DNA of 64,000 bases from Methanobacteriota archaeon (lineage in GTDB: Archaea > Halobacteriota > Methanomicrobia > Methanomicrobiales > Methanocorpusculaceae). A program made the translations under genes and the position numbers. The stretch is from NCBI GenBank assembly GCA_023396065.1, contig JAEWXF010000008.1:1-64000 (forward strand), given 5' to 3'. The notes below the pieces were generated by a model. It was not told where the DNA came from, did not search any database, and saw only the letters and a list, made by a program, of their open reading frames with translations. This document shows, piece by piece, positions 16,917 through 25,332 of this stretch. Position 1 is the first letter of the stretch, and each line of letters starts with the position of its first letter.

Positions 16917-18059
16917 ATGACACAAAAAGATTATTGTATCCCGGCAATCGGTATCCTTCTCCTGGTAAGCATCGCAGCACTGGGCATCCTTGTTCTCGCC
17001 GTATCGGCAGAACCGGCTCAGGACGGCGCTGCCGCAGAACACGGCGGATACCTGCAGGCAAAAACAACCGACTACTCCCCTTCGGACAAACTCAAAGCAG
17101 CTCTCTTCCCTGCACCGAAAGATGATGAAAAATCACTGGTCCGGATCATCCGGGAAAGTGTCTTTCCTCTCAATCAGCGGGCAACACTCTGTCTGATACA
17201 TATCATCAGCAAAGATTCTGACGCTCTGAAGGCTGAAGCAGAACTGCTGGAGCAGGAGACAACTGAGGTCACAAACGAAATTGAACCGCTTACCATGACC
17301 GCCTCATCCTATAGAGACCTTGCCGGAACCTACACCACTGCCCTGAAAGAGTATGCGGATACCGCAGCAGTACTCCGGCAGGGCCTGCCCGCAACAGATG
17401 AGGAGATCATGCAGATCTCAGCCTCTCTCATCCAGACCTCCAATACACTGATCTCTGTCTACAACTCAATTGAGTTTGACGACACCCGGCTGGACAATGT
17501 AACCGTTGAGGCTCCGGTAATTATTCCTGAGGATCATCAGACGACCGATACACCGGTCAGCGAAGAAATTATTACCATCGACGGGGCTTTTGAACGGGGT
17601 ACACCTTTCACCTATCTGGACACAAAAGAATATAACAGAATCACGGTTTCCGTCCCAAGGGAAAGCGGGAAGTTCACCCGCTCCATCATCTACATGGATG
17701 AAGCTACCAAAAAAGAGATCATGATCACCCCAAAAGAGGGTAATATTTACTACTATGTCCTCGTCTCCTACATCCATGCAGGGCACCTTGACGGAAAAAC
17801 CCAGACAATCACTCCGCCGAAACTGAATGCCCATATCCTGACGCACGGCAAAAAAACGTACAAACCCCTGAGTATCAACGCGGTGAATGACGGATTATCC
17901 ATCGGCAAACTCTATACCAATGCAAAAGTTGACCGGCTGGAAAAAGAGGACGGACTTCTTATTTATGAAGTTCCGGAGGATTTCACCAGAGAAAACTCCT
18001 ATCTCACTATAAACCTTGGGACTGTCTGGGAGAAACGGACCTGGAAACTCTGGGACTGA
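16917..18059 (+). CDS. Membrane-anchored coiled-coil protein of unknown function
   Basis: 380 aa. An N-terminal hydrophobic segment (residues 8-30) should anchor or export the protein. Residues about 95-190 are predicted helical and rich in E, A, L and T (coiled coil), and the remaining C-terminal half looks beta-rich with a final KRTWKLWD. I do not recognise a family. It is probably co-transcribed with the methyltransferase five bases upstream. The intergenic region that follows carries repeat B copy 2. Confidence 0.7.
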   Translation: MTQKDYCIPAIGILLLVSIAALGILVLAVSAEPAQDGAAAEHGGYLQAKTTDYSPSDKLKAALFPAPKDDEKSLVRIIRESVFPLNQRATLCLIHIISKDSDALKAEAELLEQETTEVTNEIEPLTMTASSYRDLAGTYTTALKEYADTAAVLRQGLPATDEEIMQISASLIQTSNTLISVYNSIEFDDTRLDNVTVEAPVIIPEDHQTTDTPVSEEIITIDGAFERGTPFTYLDTKEYNRITVSVPRESGKFTRSIIYMDEATKKEIMITPKEGNIYYYVLVSYIHAGHLDGKTQTITPPKLNAHILTHGKKTYKPLSINAVNDGLSIGKLYTNAKVDRLEKEDGLLIYEVPEDFTRENSYLTINLGTVWEKRTWKLWD

Positions 18060-18173
18060 TGCCTCTCTGACCATTTCTTCCAATTCTTTTTTCGTGCGTG
18101 ATCTCATTTCCTTGGCTGCATCCAAAACCCGGAAAAAAGCATATCATCCCTTTCAAAACCTCTCCATACTGCT

Positions 18174-18386
18174 ATATCATGATATCTAATGCCAAAACAC
18201 CGAAAAAACACCAAAAACCTCGTCCTCTGCCGCCCGGCAGCAATCGCCTTCTACGGACCTGCATAAACGGGAAATAAGGCGAAAAGATTGCCCCTGCCAC
18301 CTCCGGATACCCCCCTGAGAGCCCTCTCTGATGTGAAAAATCGTCTGAATCTCGAATTCAACCTGAAATATAGGTTATTTTGGAAG
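18174..18386 (+). repeat. Dispersed intergenic repeat B, copy 2
   Basis: Starts ATATCATGATATCTAA and ends GGTTATTTTGGAAG. It aligns without obvious gaps to copies at 9313-9526 (inverted) and 45731-45943. It fills most of the 336-bp gap between two convergent genes; I see nothing else in that gap. Confidence 0.75.
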
Positions 18387-18395
18387 CAGCCGGGC

Positions 18396-19247
18396 TTACT
18401 TCCCGCTCTCCGCCCCTCCGTACTTCTCCCGGACGACCCGCCGCTTTGGTGACACCACAACCGCTGCCACAAACAGCAGGGAAAACAGTACCGCAGACAA
18501 CGGCGCGATCGGCAGATTATACGTAAATGCTAAAAATGTCCCTGTCAGGCTCACCGCCGCCGCAATTACCGGAGCGGCAAACATCATCTGCTTCAGCGTC
18601 CCGCAGAACTGATACGCAATCGCCGCAGGTGTTACCAGAAACACATACAGCAGCAGTCCGCCCACAATCGGCATCGTCAGGGCAACCATCAGCGCAATCA
18701 TAAACAGCAGCGCATACATCATCGGCTTCACCCGGATACCCGTAATCTCCGCAATCTTCGTATGGAAAATCATCGCCGAGATCTCCTTATAAAACACCGC
18801 CACAAACACCACCACAATCAGCATAATGAGTGCCAGACCGTAAATCTCCTCACGATACAGCGAGATCACACTCCCGAACATCAGCGCCGACGCATTATAT
18901 CCCATCTCCAGCTGCGTCATCCATGCATAGAAAAAAATCGCAATCGCCATCATCGCCCCGAACAGCACCCCGAGCGTCGTATCCACCGGCATCCGCGACT
19001 TATCCGACAGCGGCCCCAGCAGAAACGCAATCGCAATACTGCCGATCAGTGCCGCAATCGTAATATCTATTCCGAAAAACATACCAATCGCAGCTCCGGC
19101 AAACGCCCCGTGGGCCATCGTAAATCCAATCGACGAAATCTTCATCTGCGTAATTAACACAGCCAGAACCGCACAGCCGACCGACGCAAACAGCATCGCC
19201 TCTGTTGCATGGCACACCATATTATTCGGAATCAGAAACTCCAGCAT
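18396..19247 (-). CDS. Metal ABC transporter permease (ZnuB/ABC-3 family)
   Basis: 283 aa with about eight hydrophobic segments. Family markers are FTMAHGAFAGAAIG near residue 42 and the late PIVGGLLLYVFLVTPAAIA segment. ABC-3 permeases import zinc, manganese or iron. It starts two bases after the stop of the ATPase gene. The C-terminus is a short charged tail. Confidence 0.9.
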   Translation of the reverse strand: MLEFLIPNNMVCHATEAMLFASVGCAVLAVLITQMKISSIGFTMAHGAFAGAAIGMFFGIDITIAALIGSIAIAFLLGPLSDKSRMPVDTTLGVLFGAMMAIAIFFYAWMTQLEMGYNASALMFGSVISLYREEIYGLALIMLIVVVFVAVFYKEISAMIFHTKIAEITGIRVKPMMYALLFMIALMVALTMPIVGGLLLYVFLVTPAAIAYQFCGTLKQMMFAAPVIAAAVSLTGTFLAFTYNLPIAPLSAVLFSLLFVAAVVVSPKRRVVREKYGGAESGK

Positions 19248-19249
19248 AG

Positions 19250-19984
19250 TTACTTCTCCTCCGACGTCTTCCGGACCGTATCCTGTACCTGATTCGGCGG
19301 CACAACCCTGTTCAGCACAATCGCTCCCGCCTTCATCACCACCACCCGGACATCACGGTCCGGCAGCGCATCAAACGCATGTGACACAATCATCACCGTC
19401 ACCCCCGCATCCGCAACCCTGCAAAGCACCTCACACACATGTTCCCGTGTTGCCAGATCCAGATTACTGAACGGCTCGTCAAGCAGCAGAACGTCCGGTT
19501 TTTTTACCAGATTGTGTGCAATCAGCACTTTCTGCTGCTGACCGCCGGACAGCTTCCCGATATGGCTTTTCCGCAGATCCGTAATGCCCATCCGTTCCAG
19601 CGACCGGTCAACCGCCGCAAAATCCTCTGGTCCCGGCCGCTTCAAAATACCCAGCAGTCCGTACCGGCCCATTAACAGAACCTCCTCCACCGTAAACGGG
19701 ACATACGGATCAAAATCAAAATTCTGAATCACATACCCGAGTTTCTTCCGCATCCGCGGCCCTTCCCGGACACAGTCATACCCGCAGACCGAAACCGTTC
19801 CCGACACAATCGGCAGAAGACCTGCGATCGTCTCAAGCAGTGTCGTCTTTCCCGCGCCGTTCGGCCCGCCGACAATCACAAACTCCCCTTTCCCCACCTC
19901 CAGACTGATATCGTGAATCACCGGATGCGCCGCGCCTTCATAGGTCGTCTTCACATCCTGCATCCGGATGATCGGTTCACTCAT
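19250..19984 (-). CDS. Metal ABC transporter ATP-binding protein (ZnuC-like)
   Basis: 244 aa. Walker A GGPNGAGKTT, signature KLSGGQQQKVLIAHNL, Walker B VLLLDEPFSNLD and switch VSHAFD are all intact. The start overlaps the stop of the FmdE-family gene (ATGA), so the three genes fmdE-like, znuC-like and znuB-like form one leftward operon. The partner binding protein is divergently transcribed at 20587. Confidence 0.9.
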   Translation of the reverse strand: MSEPIIRMQDVKTTYEGAAHPVIHDISLEVGKGEFVIVGGPNGAGKTTLLETIAGLLPIVSGTVSVCGYDCVREGPRMRKKLGYVIQNFDFDPYVPFTVEEVLLMGRYGLLGILKRPGPEDFAAVDRSLERMGITDLRKSHIGKLSGGQQQKVLIAHNLVKKPDVLLLDEPFSNLDLATREHVCEVLCRVADAGVTVMIVSHAFDALPDRDVRVVVMKAGAIVLNRVVPPNQVQDTVRKTSEEK

Positions 19985-20454
19985 TTCAGCTCCTCAACCA
20001 AAAACAGCTCAGCGTCCGGCATGAAATACATCGCCTCCGCAAAATTTTCGATCGCAAGTTCCTTATCGGGCCCCGCAAACTCCGCTTCGCGGGCTGTATA
20101 TGGCCCCTGCTTCAAAAGAATTGCCCGGCCGTCCGCATGCCGGAACAGCACCTCAATGCATGGTGATGTACTGATCTCAATGTTTCTCTTCCCGAATGTG
20201 CAGCCGGACCCAAGCTGTACCCCGTCAACCAGGCAGGACTCCGGCGGCGTTCCCGAACAGTACACCGTTGCGAAAAGCGCGAACGGATTGTTGTCGAAAT
20301 ACTCAGTTGCAAATCGTCCCATCCGGTATCCGAGCACGATAAACGGTCCCAGATGTCCGTGGAACTTTGCCAGCTCCTCCACCGAATACTCACGTTCCAG
20401 CTCCATATACCTGCATTTCTCATGCCACTTCATATCACAACATTTCTTTTTCAT
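19981..20454 (-). CDS. FmdE-family protein
   Basis: 157 aa. The diagnostic FHGHLGPFIVLGYRMGRFA block begins at residue 30, followed by CSGTPPESCLVDGVQLGSGCTFGKRNI, both typical of the FmdE (formylmethanofuran dehydrogenase subunit E) domain. The catalytic Fmd/Fwd subunits are not nearby. FmdE-domain proteins bind metal, and this one is in an operon with a metal importer, so a metal-handling role is a reasonable inference. ATG 20454 has no ribosome site; starts at 20433 or 20406 are possible and would still keep the whole domain. Confidence 0.85.
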   Translation of the reverse strand: MKKKCCDMKWHEKCRYMELEREYSVEELAKFHGHLGPFIVLGYRMGRFATEYFDNNPFALFATVYCSGTPPESCLVDGVQLGSGCTFGKRNIEISTSPCIEVLFRHADGRAILLKQGPYTAREAEFAGPDKELAIENFAEAMYFMPDAELFLVEELK

Positions 20455-20586
20455 CGTAATAAAGTATGCAGATACTTTTTATTCGTGTGAATTCTGTTGA
20501 TGAAACAAACATACCTGAACTGTTCGTAGCATGTATCAGAAAAAGCATATTATGTCTTTATACCATTTTCCCGCATATCATTACGT

Positions 20587-21588
20587 ATGAAGAACGTACC
20601 TCTGGTGTGTTTTGTGGTGCTGCTCATCCTCGGACTCCTGATTCCGGGCGCAGCTGCCGTCAGTATTGTTACCACCATGCCCAACATCTGGGACGTAACC
20701 CGGCAGATCGGCGGCGATCATGTCGACGTAATCTACGTTGCCCCGCCAACTTCGGTTCACATCTCCAGTGATACCATCGACGCCCTGCTTCAGCAGAACA
20801 GCGGCTTTTTGAAAACTGCCGACATTTTCCTTGGTCAGGGCGGCGGCATGGACAAAGCCCCCCTCACCAAAGTGGATGAGTTCCGGCAGAAAAATTTCGG
20901 TCTGTCGACGCCCTGGCTTCTCATCAGTAACGTTTCCACCGCCGATGTTCCGAACGCAACCAGCACCTACGACAACCCCGTCTCCCTTGCAGGGTACAGT
21001 GAAGCTGTCTGCTGGCTGCTCAAATCGGCAGACCCCGCGAATGCAACCGCCTATGATGCGGGTCTTGCGGCGTATCTTGAGAAAGTCTCCCGCGAGACCT
21101 CTCTTTCCGCACAGGAAAAGGAAACTCTCGCAACAGTTCCCATCATCTGCCAGTTCCGGATTAAAAATCAGGCCGTCACGTGGCTTGGCATGAATGACGT
21201 CGACGCGTATCCGCAGCCGCATGAAATGCAGACAATCATTGACGACATTCATGCAAATCCTGATACGTACCGATCCATCGCCGCGGCATCCCCCGCCGGA
21301 AAAATTTTCGTCGTGGAAAACATCGTTGCCGGTGAAAGTATGGGTGTCGGCATTCACGAAGCCCTGAAGGATGCAGGTGTTCCTGCGGAACGGGTTGTCT
21401 TTCTGAACCTGCCCAAATCCGCAGACGGCATTGACACCATTCTCGATTACTATGCCTACAACAAAAATCTCATTCTGGATCATGCGGTCCCGGCGCCGGT
21501 CGCAACCGAACCTGCCAAATCCCCGGTCGGCATTGCCGCAGTCTTTGCCGGTGTTCTCGGGGCATCTCTTCTGATCCGGAGAGAGTAA
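20587..21588 (+). CDS. Metal-binding periplasmic protein (ZnuA/TroA-like), C-terminally anchored
   Basis: 333 aa. Signal peptide (residues 1-24, ending AAA), then the TroA-type start VSIVTTMPNIWDVTRQIGGDHVDV, and a His-containing loop PPTSVHIS where the family has its first metal ligand. A mobile His/Asp-rich loop is absent. The last 20 residues are hydrophobic and end RRE, so the protein is probably held in the membrane, as usual for archaeal binding proteins. It is divergent from the fmdE-znuC-znuB operon and should be its receptor. A T-run follows the stop. Confidence 0.85.
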   Translation: MKNVPLVCFVVLLILGLLIPGAAAVSIVTTMPNIWDVTRQIGGDHVDVIYVAPPTSVHISSDTIDALLQQNSGFLKTADIFLGQGGGMDKAPLTKVDEFRQKNFGLSTPWLLISNVSTADVPNATSTYDNPVSLAGYSEAVCWLLKSADPANATAYDAGLAAYLEKVSRETSLSAQEKETLATVPIICQFRIKNQAVTWLGMNDVDAYPQPHEMQTIIDDIHANPDTYRSIAAASPAGKIFVVENIVAGESMGVGIHEALKDAGVPAERVVFLNLPKSADGIDTILDYYAYNKNLILDHAVPAPVATEPAKSPVGIAAVFAGVLGASLLIRRE

Positions 21589-21670
21589 TTTTTTTTGGGA
21601 AAAAAAATCGTATTCTGCTCTCCGCTTGCAAATTCCGGTTTGCCGAGCGAGCCGCGAAGCGGGGAGCGAG

Positions 21671-21740
21671 GCTTGGCTTGCTTCGTGTGTACGTCGACAC
21701 ACAAGAAAAAATATCGGCGTACACGCGAAGCAAGCCAGGC
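21671..21740. repeat. Long imperfect hairpin between metal receptor and symporter genes
   Basis: Arms 21671-21696 and 21715-21740 match at 23 of 26 positions. The loop contains CACACAAGAAAA followed by ATATCG, which resembles CACAAGAAAAGTATCG in repeat A copy 2. It lies in a 322-bp gene-free gap (21589-21910) with GC-rich foldbacks just upstream (GCGAGCCGCGAAGCGGGG near 21648). It may be a degenerate relative of repeat A or a terminator structure. Confidence 0.55.
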
Positions 21741-21910
21741 CCCGACATCATCCCTTCTCTCTGTATCCCGCCCGGAATCTCCGTATACCCAGGGAAATCC
21801 GGGAAAAATCATCCGGAATTGTGTAAGAGTACATAAATATTATGTTGACGAACTAGATAGGTTGCAGGAAATGTGTACTGAACCCGGCAGCCCGGTGTGG
21901 GGCGGACGGG

Positions 21911-23497
21911 ATGAACACTACCTGCCGGGGAATATTTGTGTTAGACTGGAACTTAATCGGCATCGGAGCAGCTTTTCTGATCTACTTCGCTGTGATGATC
22001 TATATCGGGTTTTTCTACTTTAAGAAGACCAAAACCACAAGTGATTACGTCCTTGGCGGCCGCAAACTGCATCCGTTTGTCGCGGCAATGTCGGCGGAAG
22101 CCTCGGATATGAGCGGATGGCTGCTGCTCGGTCTGCCGGGTCTTGCGTATGCGACCGGTATGTCCGCAGCCGGCTGGACCGCAATCGGTCTTGCGATCGG
22201 AACGTATCTGAACTGGAAGTTTATTGCGAAACGTCTGAGAATCTATACCCACAAAGCAAAGGATTCTCTCACGATTCCGGAGTTTATTACCAACCGGTTC
22301 CACGAAAAGAAAGGATACCTTACGGCGATTGCATCGATTTTCATTCTGATCTTCTTTATCGTCTATACCTCTGCCCAGTTCAAGGCGGGAGGCGTGCTGT
22401 TCAGTTCGCTGGTTACCATCTACGGTGTTGACCTCAGTTCGTTCGGCATTATGGATTCGTACACGCTGTACCTTGCCGGCGTTCTGATCTGTGCCCTGAT
22501 TGTGGTCTGTTATACCTTCACCGGCGGGTTCAAGGCGGTCTGTATTACCGATACGATTCAGGGTCTTTTGATGCTGTTTGCTTTGATTCTTGTACCAATC
22601 ATTGCCTGTATCGTTCTGTTCGGCGACGGGGCAAGCTTTGCCTCGATCGATCCGCAGATGTTCTCGCTGTTCCATGAGTATGCCGGAAACGGCGTCTTCG
22701 AGTTCGTGTCGGTGTTTACGATTGTGTCCGGTCTTGCATGGGGATTCGGGTACTTCGGTCAGCCGCATATTCTCCCCCGGTTCATGGCAATCAATGATCC
22801 CGAAGAGGTACCGAAGGCACGGATGGCTGCAATGGTCTGGGTTATTCTTTCCCTGTCCGCTGCAGTTTTTGTTGGTCTGGTCGGTCAGCTTCTGTTCCCG
22901 GATCCAAGTACGCTCGGGAGCTCGGAACAGGTCTTTATCCAGATGACCGGCAGTGTGTTTGGTGCTCTGCCGTTTATTGCAGGTATCATCTACTGCGGAG
23001 TTCTCGGAGCCGTGATGAGTACCGCATCGTCCCAGCTTCTGGTGGCGTCCTCGGCAATTTCCCAGGATCTTTACAAGAATTTAATCAATAAGGCTACACC
23101 CGACCGGCGGCTTCTCTGGATTTCCCGGGTGACGGTGCTGCTTGTGTCACTGGTTGCGATTACGCTTTGTCTGGATCAGGGCAGTACGGTGTTCAACATT
23201 GTGGCCAATGCCTGGGCAGGTTTCGGCTGTACGTTTGGTACGGTAATTCTGATGGGCCTGTTCTGGAAGAGAATGAACTGGCAGGGCGCTCTTGCCGGTG
23301 TGATTGTCGGAGGGGTTGTTTCTCTCGGCTGGGGTACGTTCCTTGCGGGAGTCACCGGTCTGTATGAGATGGTGCCCGGCGTTATCGCCAGTCTGCTGGC
23401 AATTTACTTTGTCTCCAGGTTCACTGCTGAGCCGGAGAAGGAGGTCACGGATCTCTACGACGAGTACGTTGCCGCGATCGGCGACCGGGGCACCTGA
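21911..23497 (+). CDS. putP: Sodium/solute symporter, PutP-like
   Basis: 528 aa with about 13 hydrophobic segments, the SSS family fold. The N-terminal SDYVLGGRKLHPFVAAMSAEASDMSGWLLLG block and the central FGYFGQPHILPRFMA segment are typical of the PutP sodium/proline subgroup. It is predicted to take up proline (or a similar amino acid) with sodium, perhaps as an osmolyte. The first ATG at 21911 is used; a GTG at 21938 nearer the first helix (GTGTTAGACTGG) is an alternative. It ends 19 bp from a convergent gene, with T-runs between. Confidence 0.88.
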   Translation: MNTTCRGIFVLDWNLIGIGAAFLIYFAVMIYIGFFYFKKTKTTSDYVLGGRKLHPFVAAMSAEASDMSGWLLLGLPGLAYATGMSAAGWTAIGLAIGTYLNWKFIAKRLRIYTHKAKDSLTIPEFITNRFHEKKGYLTAIASIFILIFFIVYTSAQFKAGGVLFSSLVTIYGVDLSSFGIMDSYTLYLAGVLICALIVVCYTFTGGFKAVCITDTIQGLLMLFALILVPIIACIVLFGDGASFASIDPQMFSLFHEYAGNGVFEFVSVFTIVSGLAWGFGYFGQPHILPRFMAINDPEEVPKARMAAMVWVILSLSAAVFVGLVGQLLFPDPSTLGSSEQVFIQMTGSVFGALPFIAGIIYCGVLGAVMSTASSQLLVASSAISQDLYKNLINKATPDRRLLWISRVTVLLVSLVAITLCLDQGSTVFNIVANAWAGFGCTFGTVILMGLFWKRMNWQGALAGVIVGGVVSLGWGTFLAGVTGLYEMVPGVIASLLAIYFVSRFTAEPEKEVTDLYDEYVAAIGDRGT

Positions 23498-23516
23498 GTC
23501 CCAACTTTTTTTGTTT

Positions 23517-24680
23517 TTATATTCGTTCGTACGTTATTCTTGCGTGGTTCGCGGAACATCTGCCTGCGAGATTATCAATGTACGTCACATAGCCTGAGGC
23601 AACCGGTACATTCTCCAGTACTATCGACTCACCCTCCTTCTGATCGAGACGGACGGTGTATTCTCCGGGAGTGAGATCCGTTACGTACAGATTCGGATTC
23701 CCTCCCTGAAACACATCTTTCCCGAAAAAATGCTGATCACCTACCATGATCTCATCGGCCCAGAGAATGTAGATCAGGGCAATACTGCCGTTGACAGAGT
23801 CCTTTTTCAGAACCGGTGAGAACACCCGCGGGTGGTCATCGGCCGCTTCGGGAATAGTGACCGTATCGGTCACGGAGATGTACCCTTCTTTTACCACCCG
23901 GATGGTATGGTTTCCTGGAGGAACATTTCCCCAGATGCTTCCGTGAGCAGTTCCGGCAAAAAGTCCGTCAATATACACATACGCAGTCGGAGGGACGGTG
24001 GTAACGGAGAGCAGACCTGTGGGTACACTGGTTTCTGGAAATGCGGAGGTATTGGTGATTCTCTCCTGACTTTCCCGCAGGAAAGCCACATGCAGATACC
24101 GTTCGCGTTGTTCCATACGTCCTTGGAAATCTTCGATAGCAGAGTACGTCGTGGAATTCCGTTTCATACTTTGAACTGGTCTGACCTCAATGATCTTTCC
24201 TTTCCAGGGAATTTCTGTGGAGATCCGATTGTCAGGTCCCAGCAGTACGGTGAACATTGTCTGCGGGTCCTCGGTCAGCTGGCCCATATAGTACCTCCTG
24301 TTTCCAAACTCCGTGTAATCAATCTGAGTCAGAACGCACGGGTATGTTTTTCCATACAGGATGAAGGTCATCTGCAGCGTGTCCGGCGTGTCAAAGAAGG
24401 AGGGGTGACGGAAAAAGAACAGCGTCACCTCTTCTCCGTCAACTCCCCGCAGCTCTACCGGCCCGTACTCATCGGAATGGGTTTGATTATAGTACCTGAC
24501 GTATTCTTCGGCTGTCAGTCCGCCGGTGTCTGCAAGCGTTGTGTACCCTGGTGCGTAAAATGGTACACCGGCCAGTTCTTCGGAGGACGGCGGGATTTCT
24601 GTTCCGGTACAGCCGGTACACAACAGCAGGACAACGCAGAGAAGTGGAATACCGAAACGGATCCGTGTATATTTTTTCAT
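23517..24680 (-). CDS. PEGA-domain lipoprotein
   Basis: 387 aa from ATG 24680, with GGAGGATAA directly upstream; the frame is open for another 350 bases but that part crosses the divergent gene and is rejected. A lipoprotein signal ends LLLCTGC. A domain of about 200 residues of unknown type is followed by a PEGA repeat (GLLSVTTVPPTAYVYIDG...PPGNHTIRVVKEGY, about residues 225-275) and a second beta-rich unit ending with ITYERI. PEGA domains are common on archaeal cell surfaces. A TATA box (ATATAAAT, minus strand near 24719) precedes it. Confidence 0.8.
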   Translation of the reverse strand: MKKYTRIRFGIPLLCVVLLLCTGCTGTEIPPSSEELAGVPFYAPGYTTLADTGGLTAEEYVRYYNQTHSDEYGPVELRGVDGEEVTLFFFRHPSFFDTPDTLQMTFILYGKTYPCVLTQIDYTEFGNRRYYMGQLTEDPQTMFTVLLGPDNRISTEIPWKGKIIEVRPVQSMKRNSTTYSAIEDFQGRMEQRERYLHVAFLRESQERITNTSAFPETSVPTGLLSVTTVPPTAYVYIDGLFAGTAHGSIWGNVPPGNHTIRVVKEGYISVTDTVTIPEAADDHPRVFSPVLKKDSVNGSIALIYILWADEIMVGDQHFFGKDVFQGGNPNLYVTDLTPGEYTVRLDQKEGESIVLENVPVASGYVTYIDNLAGRCSANHARITYERI

Positions 24681-24728
24681 TTTATCCTCCATTGAGCGAT
24701 ATTGTGTCCTTTGACTATTTATATGGAC

Positions 24729-24769
24729 TGAGCAATAACCCGGTTTGATACAAACCGGGTTATTGCTCA
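24729..24769. promoter_or_regulatory. Perfect 19-bp-arm palindrome between divergent promoters
   Basis: Arms 24729-24747 and 24751-24769 are exact reverse complements with an ATA centre. It lies between the TATA box of the leftward PEGA lipoprotein gene and that of the rightward gene at 24813. The position suits an operator controlling both directions; an RNA hairpin is less likely because it is upstream of both predicted start sites. Confidence 0.55.
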
Positions 24770-24812
24770 CATTCTTCATATACTCCCAGATACCATTCAC
24801 TCCTACTGTTGT

Positions 24813-25331
24813 ATGAAGCCCAGTCGGAGATACACCCTGTCGCTTGTGCTGAATGGAATTCTTGTACTCGCTTTTCTCGGGACGGTCTTTGCAGCCTTCG
24901 GCCCAGTACTCCCGGATCAGCATATCCGGGATCAACTGCTCAGTTTGGAGTATCCGACGGAGGATTATCAGGCCTATCTCGCATCGACTGACGCAGGGCT
25001 TTGTATGAGTTATACCGAGTATCTTCACCGCAAATATCCGGTAAACTTCCTGAACTGGACCGAGCAGGGACCGAAAACGTACTTTCTTTGTATCCGGGAA
25101 GTTTCTGAGGATGAGGTCCGAAATTTCGGTGAGGCGAACTATTTTCGGGAACTAACGGATCAGGATCTTTCCCTTTATCCGCTGCTTGCCGATATCTTCG
25201 TTGCGGATGTTCCGTTTTCTTTTATCCGTGCGTACCGGTATGAACTGAATGCCCTTGTACCGTTTACACGGGAAAACACCGTTGTTGTCTGGCACAACAC
25301 CACGTACCGGTTGTGGGAACTGGAGCTGTGA
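24813..25331 (+). CDS. Membrane-anchored sensor-domain protein (no DNA-binding domain)
   Basis: 172 aa. One N-terminal transmembrane segment (about residues 10-30) and an extracytoplasmic domain of about 140 residues. That domain matches, block for block, the outer part of the next gene's product: MSYTEYLHRKYP against MSYSEYLAKKYP, EDEVRNFGEANYFRELTDQDL against a KIRAAEAGQFVRITDEDF segment, and a final VVWHNTTYRLWEL against LLWNGTLYQLFSV. It lacks the helix-turn-helix part. The stop is one base before the next ATG, so the two are co-translated. It may titrate or share the ligand of the regulator. Confidence 0.75.
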   Translation: MKPSRRYTLSLVLNGILVLAFLGTVFAAFGPVLPDQHIRDQLLSLEYPTEDYQAYLASTDAGLCMSYTEYLHRKYPVNFLNWTEQGPKTYFLCIREVSEDEVRNFGEANYFRELTDQDLSLYPLLADIFVADVPFSFIRAYRYELNALVPFTRENTVVVWHNTTYRLWELEL

Positions 25332-25332
25332 G

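Noticed and set aside
20581..21702. 373-codon minus-strand open frame
   Set aside because: Antisense to the ZnuA-like receptor; crosses the 21671 hairpin and has no start signals.
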